From the NCBI GenBank assembly GCA_965153355.1, contig OZ231127.1:29388001-29452000 (forward strand): a stretch of 64,000 bases of DNA, given 5' to 3'. This DNA is from Flaccisagitta enflata (taxonomy: Eukaryota; Chaetognatha; Sagittoidea; Aphragmophora). Both the position numbers and the translations under genes were made by a program. Position 1 is the stretch's first letter. Each line of letters starts with the position of its first letter. The notes beneath the pieces are model-generated. The model was not told the DNA's origin. It did no database searches and saw only the letters and a list, made by a program, of their open reading frames with translations. Below, in pieces: positions 59,175 through 64,000 of this stretch.

Positions 59175-59972
59175 GACCAAGGGCCATTCTTTCTCCGAGA
59201 TTTCAACGTTGTACCTTTGCACCTGATGGACTACAAGAACTCTCTTTACATTAAGAATGAAGCAATGAAAACTTGGGTTGAAGATATTCCATTAAATGGG
59301 AAAGTATACAAAACAAGGCCATCCGATGTCATTTCATTTCATTATCGCATTGACAATTCATACCAATACACCAATAAATGGCCTGACCCGTACCTTGATT
59401 CACGTTGTGTGAACAAGAGAGAAAAGAATCGAGATCCATGGTATCAAATAAGGTCAAAAAATCAATTTGCACCCCATATTTTTGCCCCATGGTTCATAGA
59501 ACACAAGGTCTATGTTGGGCGGTATCCTCCGTATTCTCCTCTCCTGCCTGTTCCCATGCCCGCTGATGTCTTCTACCTTCAAGCAAGAATTGAACTCTGT
59601 TTTGGGCCGGTAAAAGAACTTCGTGAAATATCATTCACGGGCCTTTTCACCGATGGAAAACCAGACAATTTTAAATCATTTCCAAGGTTGAATCCACCCA
59701 TTGACTACAAATGTTGCGATCGAGAGCCTAATTCCTCCTCCAGTCATTGGATCAATGATGGATCACCATTTTGCCAGGCATGTCCACCAGGTTCCAAGCA
59801 GCGTCTCTATGGTTACTACTGCGAGCGATGTCTCCCGGGAATGGAACCATCACCAGGCCAAATAGGGTGCACACCTTGTAGGCCTGGGTATGCCAAGGAG
59901 ACTGCTGGCATGCAGAACTGCCATGTTTGTGAGGGAGAAATTGACAAAGGATATGGAAATATCAGATGCTAA
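59175..59972 (+). CDS. Downstream continuation with Ephrin-receptor-like Cys-rich repeat
   Basis: Same frame as the preceding exon, after the TAA. It encodes a globular region (IFAPWFIEHKVYVGRYPPYS; LPVPMPADVFYLQARIELCF) followed by a cysteine-rich stretch: CQACPPGSKQRLYGYYCERC, then LPGMEPSPGQIGCTPCRPGY and NCHVC. The spacing C-x2-C-x-P-G-x-x-x-x-x-x-x-x-C-x-x-C-x-P-G matches ephrin-receptor-like (GCC2/GCC3) repeats, found in many extracellular proteins. No credible separate start exists, so it is best read as part of the same protein after splicing or read-through, or as a decayed exon. It ends at TAA 59970-59972 in mid-module. Confidence 0.6.
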   Translation, partial: DQGPFFLRDFNVVPLHLMDYKNSLYIKNEAMKTWVEDIPLNGKVYKTRPSDVISFHYRIDNSYQYTNKWPDPYLDSRCVNKREKNRDPWYQIRSKNQFAPHIFAPWFIEHKVYVGRYPPYSPLLPVPMPADVFYLQARIELCFGPVKELREISFTGLFTDGKPDNFKSFPRLNPPIDYKCCDREPNSSSSHWINDGSPFCQACPPGSKQRLYGYYCERCLPGMEPSPGQIGCTPCRPGYAKETAGMQNCHVCEGEIDKGYGNIRC

Positions 59973-60222
59973 TGCGACCTCTGGTTGTAACGGGGAGCAA
60001 GAATCTGAATTCTGCTCAAGAATTTCACTGAAATGTAAATCCGCTGATGTCTGCTGCATAAATCAATATGATATTTCTTGGGCTGAAATAAGATGTATTC
60101 CACAAACAAATGGACCAGAAATGGCAACTATCGCCGTCAAGAAAGAAGTCATTGGCCAACAAGCTTTTACCCTTTGTCACTGCAAAATCTCCTATTTTGC
60201 TAGATTAAATCAAAATAAGTAA
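59966..60222 (+). CDS. Cys-rich tail in a shifted frame
   Basis: One frame over from the preceding segment, it reads ANATSGCNGEQESEFCSRIS, then LKCKSADVCCINQYDI and later TLCHCKISYF, ending at TAA 60220-60222. Cysteine density and lack of stops suggest it continues the module. The shift could be a single-base indel. Alternatively a 37-bp intron (gtgagg at 59929 to atcag at 59965) would join the frames exactly, but that is shorter than normal animal introns. A D-type repeat begins right at the stop and may have truncated the gene. Confidence 0.45.
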
Positions 60223-60676
60223 TAGTCGTAAAAGCGTTAGATGGTCAGCTGTACCCGCACCCTGCCTAAGTAGGTTGTGAATGAAGTTGAAGGAGGGAGC
60301 AGGGCAGCGGCCCCAAAGGGATCAATGACCTATGCTTTCGCATCTGCAGAAATTTCTCCTCCTCCTGCTTCTTCTCCTTCTCCTCCGCACCCCCCCCCCC
60401 GGCCCAAACCCCATCTCGTGGCCAACATCCCAACCTCAAGGCCCAAATCCCAGCCTCAAAGCCCAAATCCCTTCAGGCTTGGATTTGAGCTTCTAGGCTG
60501 GGATTTGGGCATTGAGGCTGAGATTTGGGCCTCAAGGTTGGAATTTGGGTCTCGTGACTAGGACTTCCCGCGTGGGGGGGGGGGGTTACGAAGAAGAAGG
60601 ACAAGAAGGAGAAGGAGAAGGAGAAATTCTGCATATGTGAAAGCATAGTTCATCAACCCCTCTGGGGCCGTTGTCC
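60222..60676 (+). mobile_element. GGCC-array element D-type
   Basis: aatagtcgtaaaagcgttag leader, ggtcagctgtacccgcaccc, inverted ends of tcaatgacctatgctttcgca type, 20-bp arrays (aggcccaaatcccagcctca and inverse). Starts at the stop codon of the preceding frame. Confidence 0.85.
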
Positions 60677-63020
60677 AAGAAGGGAAATGGCCGATGGAAT
60701 GACTGACAAACAGATAAAGCGGGGTGTAAAGACCAAAAGTATGTCTTTTTCATTGATAATTTTGGTAGACTCAACAATTTCCAACATTTTCTTTCACTGC
60801 ATATGACCACTTGTAAATTCTGTATTTAGCAACAACTGCCTTGGCCTTTCACCCATTGTCTTGTAATAAAGGTTATACAGCATTCTCTAAAAGTAACATT
60901 ATCATATATCTTTAGATTTTTAGTATGGTGTTCTGAAAGCTTCCTAATTGGAATGTATATTAACGTGACCATCTGTGTTGTTTCATTGAATTTGTTGGAA
61001 ATAGAATGTGTACAACTACCTTGATCAAATGTCTTCGTTCATCTGGTATCACTCATTACTTTGCATCTAAATGAGATAAAAAGTAAAAGAAAATGAGACT
61101 CAAATACTAGATCTCCCAGTTTCCACCATCTCGGCCTTTGTGGCGCCAAAGATTTAGAGAAAAGAATGTTTTCACCCGCGGACTTATGGACGGCTTTGTC
61201 CGTCCTTAGGATCATCGGTTCAGGATGACCGCGTTGAAATTTTAAGAGGTATGGATGTCCGCGATGGATTGGCAAAGGCAGATCTTCACCTGGAATGCTG
61301 AATTCAGTCTTATTCATCGGCGGTCGTGGTTGGTAATTGAAAAGGGCGGACAGAGAGAGTTTTTAGGCCATTGATGGCACGGCCGGGGCCAACGATCTCG
61401 TCCTCAGGCGCTTTGGTCACCCATTTTATCATATATTTAAGAGACTGGTGGTAACAACGAGAGATCTATTACTTCATGTGGTTTATCAGGATCAGACTGC
61501 ATTCTCCCTCCCAACTTTGTACAAATACCCTGCAAAGTATGCAAATGACAGTCAGTCAGTGTTGTCGGAAGTGTTGCCTAGAGGAGGCCAAATGTTGGTC
61601 AAAGGCGATCAAGACAACAGCAGCTGACAAAGTTACAAAGCAATCTAACCATCGAGATAAGCATATTAAAGCATTGCGATTTGCCACCGGAGACAGTTTA
61701 TTTGCCGTAGATAACGATTTATTCCCCGTGGCAGACGTTCTATGATTATTTATCGTCTCGCTCGAGCGTTGAACAGTCTGCCTTCTCCATATCTTCATGG
61801 CGCTAAAAGTCCATTTCCCATCGATCAGGAGCGAGGCAGCCTAGGGCGAAATGCCCCGTGTTGTTACAAAATGTGTGAAAATGGTCTTGTTAAAGTGACT
61901 CATCAAATTCAAAGACGCTATAATGCAGATCAGGTAATTTCTTATTGAAAGTGCCCGCATTTCATTGTGTAATCTATCATATCCTCTCTAGTACTATTGC
62001 ACTGGGCCGGTTTGACTGGAAAAAGGATGAATGAAGGGATAGTTACAATTATACCAGGAAGGTCACTTATCGGTAGAAGTCTGACCCCAATCATGCGTTA
62101 GAGTGAAACAGTTGGCGACAGTCTTCAAGTTTTTGTCATAATTTGGAGAAAAAATTTGGTTTTCCATTTTCTTGTGTAAAAGTTGTGTCTCTGAATAGTT
62201 CAATTAGGACCTTGAATGAAATTGAAAGGGTATGATGCATGATGGAAAGTGATCAGAAATAGAGTAGGCAGAGCTTATGATTTTTTCCCATGGCGATAGC
62301 TGCCATTATTGTTACAAATACAGTAACACAATACAAATTTCTTTTAAAAGACGTCCTTTTGAATGGTTGATTTAGCCTCATACTATCTAGAACATATGTT
62401 TGTCGGCAAGCGTTATGGGACATATCTCTACTTGAAATAAGAAATTTATATAAAAATTGGTGAGCTTCTTAAACTACATCGATTTTCTGAGCAAATGCCA
62501 CCAACCGCGTTCTTCTATCTCAATTCGTTTAGAAATGATAAGTAAAACAAGATTGTTACTCCAAATGCAAAATGGCAGAAAAATCATTTCCTTCCAGTTA
62601 CGACACTTGGCAAAACTTTATTTTTCAGCCATTTTAGGATTTTTTGTTCTGCTTAAGTGATGCCAAAGGGTAGTCATGTCATGTCTTCCCTCCCTCAAAA
62701 CCTGGTCTCTTGTCAGCTACTCTTATGGAGACAGCTACAAAGAAGGGAGCACAGATCATTGAGCATGGGCTGAAAAAATCAGCTCTCAAGTTGTAAAGGA
62801 AGATCGTGTCATTCTAGTTCAAAATACCTCTACAAAAGCGTTTCAGTTCAATAAATGAAATACATTGATGTCCACAAGACTCAGAGCAAGGCTCACATAT
62901 GTCTCATTGATGTTTTATGAATGATTTGATGGATATAGAACCTGATTGTAATCTTGCCGACAAACTTTTGTTCTAGATAGTAGACTCCTTTTGAAAACTT
63001 ACACTATTAGAACGTCCCTC
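60677..63020. other. Downstream region, no confident gene
   Basis: AT-rich with an AATAAA at about 60866. Around 61480-61640 a short cysteine-rich reading (SQCCRKCCLEEAKCWS in one frame, DCILPPNFVQIPCKVCK in another, after a ttatcag) hints at a decayed or unresolved extracellular exon. At about 61840-61934, APCCYKMCENGLVKV ends near a gtaatt donor. Neither is strong enough to annotate. Confidence 0.45.
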
Positions 63021-63024
63021 AAGT

Positions 63025-63262
63025 TCTTTTTAGTTGCGGACACGCAACTCTATAAGAGGCTTTGTCCGTCCATCCGTCCGTCCGTCCGTCCATCCGTCCA
63101 TCCGTCCGTCCGTCCGTCCGTCCGTCCGTCCGTCCGTCCGTCCGTCACGCTCGAGTTGTCACGCTCGAGTTATCACGCTCGAGTTGAAAAGTGGGAAAAC
63201 GCGCATTTCCGCCCCTGTCCACCCGTCCGCAACTGGTGGCCGTGTATCCGGCCTTTTTTCAT
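63025..63262 (+). mobile_element. HINE-like element, subfamily B1, near-intact
   Basis: 5' arm GTTGCGGAC at 63033-63041, local arm CGCAAC at 63043-63048, (GTCC)n 63066-63145, three copies of cacgctcgagtt, distal arm GTCCGCAAC at 63225-63233, and 3' hairpin ggccgtgtatccggcc. Confidence 0.88.
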
Positions 63263-63482
63263 TTGGCGCCGGCCTGGTATTTCTATCTTTTTTCGTTTGG
63301 AAAAAGGAAATCGCATTCGTTTAAATAAAAACATTTCCAAATTTGCTGTTGCAGTCCCACAGAAAAAGAGGCATTTTGCAAGAAGGTCATTCCCTTTGTC
63401 AGGCTGTATTTTCTAAATCGTTTGAGATACAGACCTGGGATTGGTCTAGAATAAACTATCTATGGAAAATTGTCAAGATCAC

Positions 63483-63679
63483 TTTTTAGTCGCGTGCTAC
63501 GCGACTCTACACCCCGCTTTGTCGGTCCGTCCGTCCGTCGGTCCGTCCGTCACACTTTACTTTTTTGGCGTTCATAGGGTTTTTGGCTGTACCGCTCCTG
63601 CCCAAATGCTCCACTGACCTCAAATATGGCCCCTGCCCACACGCACGCGACTGGGGTAGCCGTGTATCCGGCCTTGTTC
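63483..63679 (+). mobile_element. HINE-like element, subfamily A, near-intact
   Basis: 5' arm GTCGCGTGC (63489-63497), local arm CGCGAC (63500-63505), (GTCC)n, cacactttacttttttggcg, distal arm GCACGCGAC (63643-63651), end gccgtgtatccggccttgtt. Confidence 0.88.
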
Positions 63680-63726
63680 AGATAAATGTTCAAATTATTT
63701 CATATGTATAAATTTTCAACTCATAC

Positions 63727-63928
63727 AGCGTCTTTTTTTTAGTCGCGTGCTACGTGACTGTACACCCTGCTTTGTCGGTCCGTCGGTCCGTCGGTCCGTC
63801 ACACTTTACTTTTTCGTCTTCTATGGGTTTTTTGGCCTTGCAGCTCCTGCCCAAATGCTCCACTGACTTCAATTATGGCCCCTGCCCACCTGCACGCGAC
63901 TAGGGTAGCCGTGTATCCGGTCTTGTTT
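63727..63928 (+). mobile_element. HINE-like element, subfamily A
   Basis: tttttttagtcgcgtgctac start, (GTCG)n/(GTCC)n, gctcctgcccaaatgctcca, distal gcacgcgac, end gtgtatccggtcttgtttt. 47 bp after the previous copy and in the same orientation. Confidence 0.86.
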
Positions 63929-64000
63929 TAATTCATCTAGTATTCCCACCTTAACGTGGAGTAGGTATTTTTTTATTGCCATTTGCGAAATACTTACCGT

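Noticed and set aside
59171-59199. 29-bp mini-intron removing the in-frame TAA (gtaaga...ccgag)
   Set aside because: Too short, and the joined frame hits a stop about 17 codons later.

Overview
This is a gene-sparse, intron-rich window from an animal nuclear genome. The spliced genes encode extracellular Ig, FN3, LDLa, SRCR and F5/8C domains, with GT-AG introns of about 170 bp to over 15 kb. Simple repeats are extremely dense. The lead gene has GPI-anchored and transmembrane alternative ends like arthropod Fasciclin II, so a protostome (arthropod-grade) invertebrate is my best guess; nothing here fixes the species.

Layout. (1) 47-12815, + strand: the 3' part of an NCAM/Fasciclin II-type adhesion gene. 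Its exons carry the end of Ig4, Ig5 and two FN3 domains, then mutually exclusive C-termini: a GPI-signal exon (7294-7412), or a transmembrane exon (to 10433) plus a cytoplasmic exon (10993-11194). Two further candidate alternative ends lie at 3018-3937 and 12670-12815. (2) 12.8-25.7 kb: mostly repeats, including a decayed Tc1/mariner-type transposase tail (about 17090-17238, minus). (3) 25753-43326, + strand: one gene split by a 15.3-kb intron. It joins an XK-related (XKR)-like multi-pass membrane core to an extra membrane helix, an SRCR-like domain and a C-terminal F5/8C (discoidin) domain. (4) 50669-51703, minus strand: an intronless, probably seven-helix membrane protein of unknown family. 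(5) 55431-60222, + strand: a type II membrane protein with LDLa, two SRCR-like domains, a helical region and an ephrin-receptor-like Cys-rich repeat, interrupted by an in-frame TAA and a later frame change.

Genes 2 and 5 both pair a membrane anchor with scavenger-receptor-type modules. Gene 2 combines a family that includes phosphatidylserine scramblases with a fold often used to bind phosphatidylserine. A shared role in apoptotic-cell or lipid recognition is inference only.

Mobile DNA. At least 20 copies of a short non-autonomous element are scattered through the window. It runs TTTTTAG - 9-nt arm - loop - local 6-nt arm - (GTCC)n - body - complementary 9-nt arm - 3' hairpin - CTTGTT. Three subfamilies use unrelated 9-mers, yet each keeps its two arms perfectly complementary. 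The design resembles Helentron-associated (HINE/DINE-1-like) elements. A second superfamily is built of 20-21-bp GGCC-rich arrays folded back on themselves. Many other foldback elements are present, some nested, two with paralogous empty sites in the same window.
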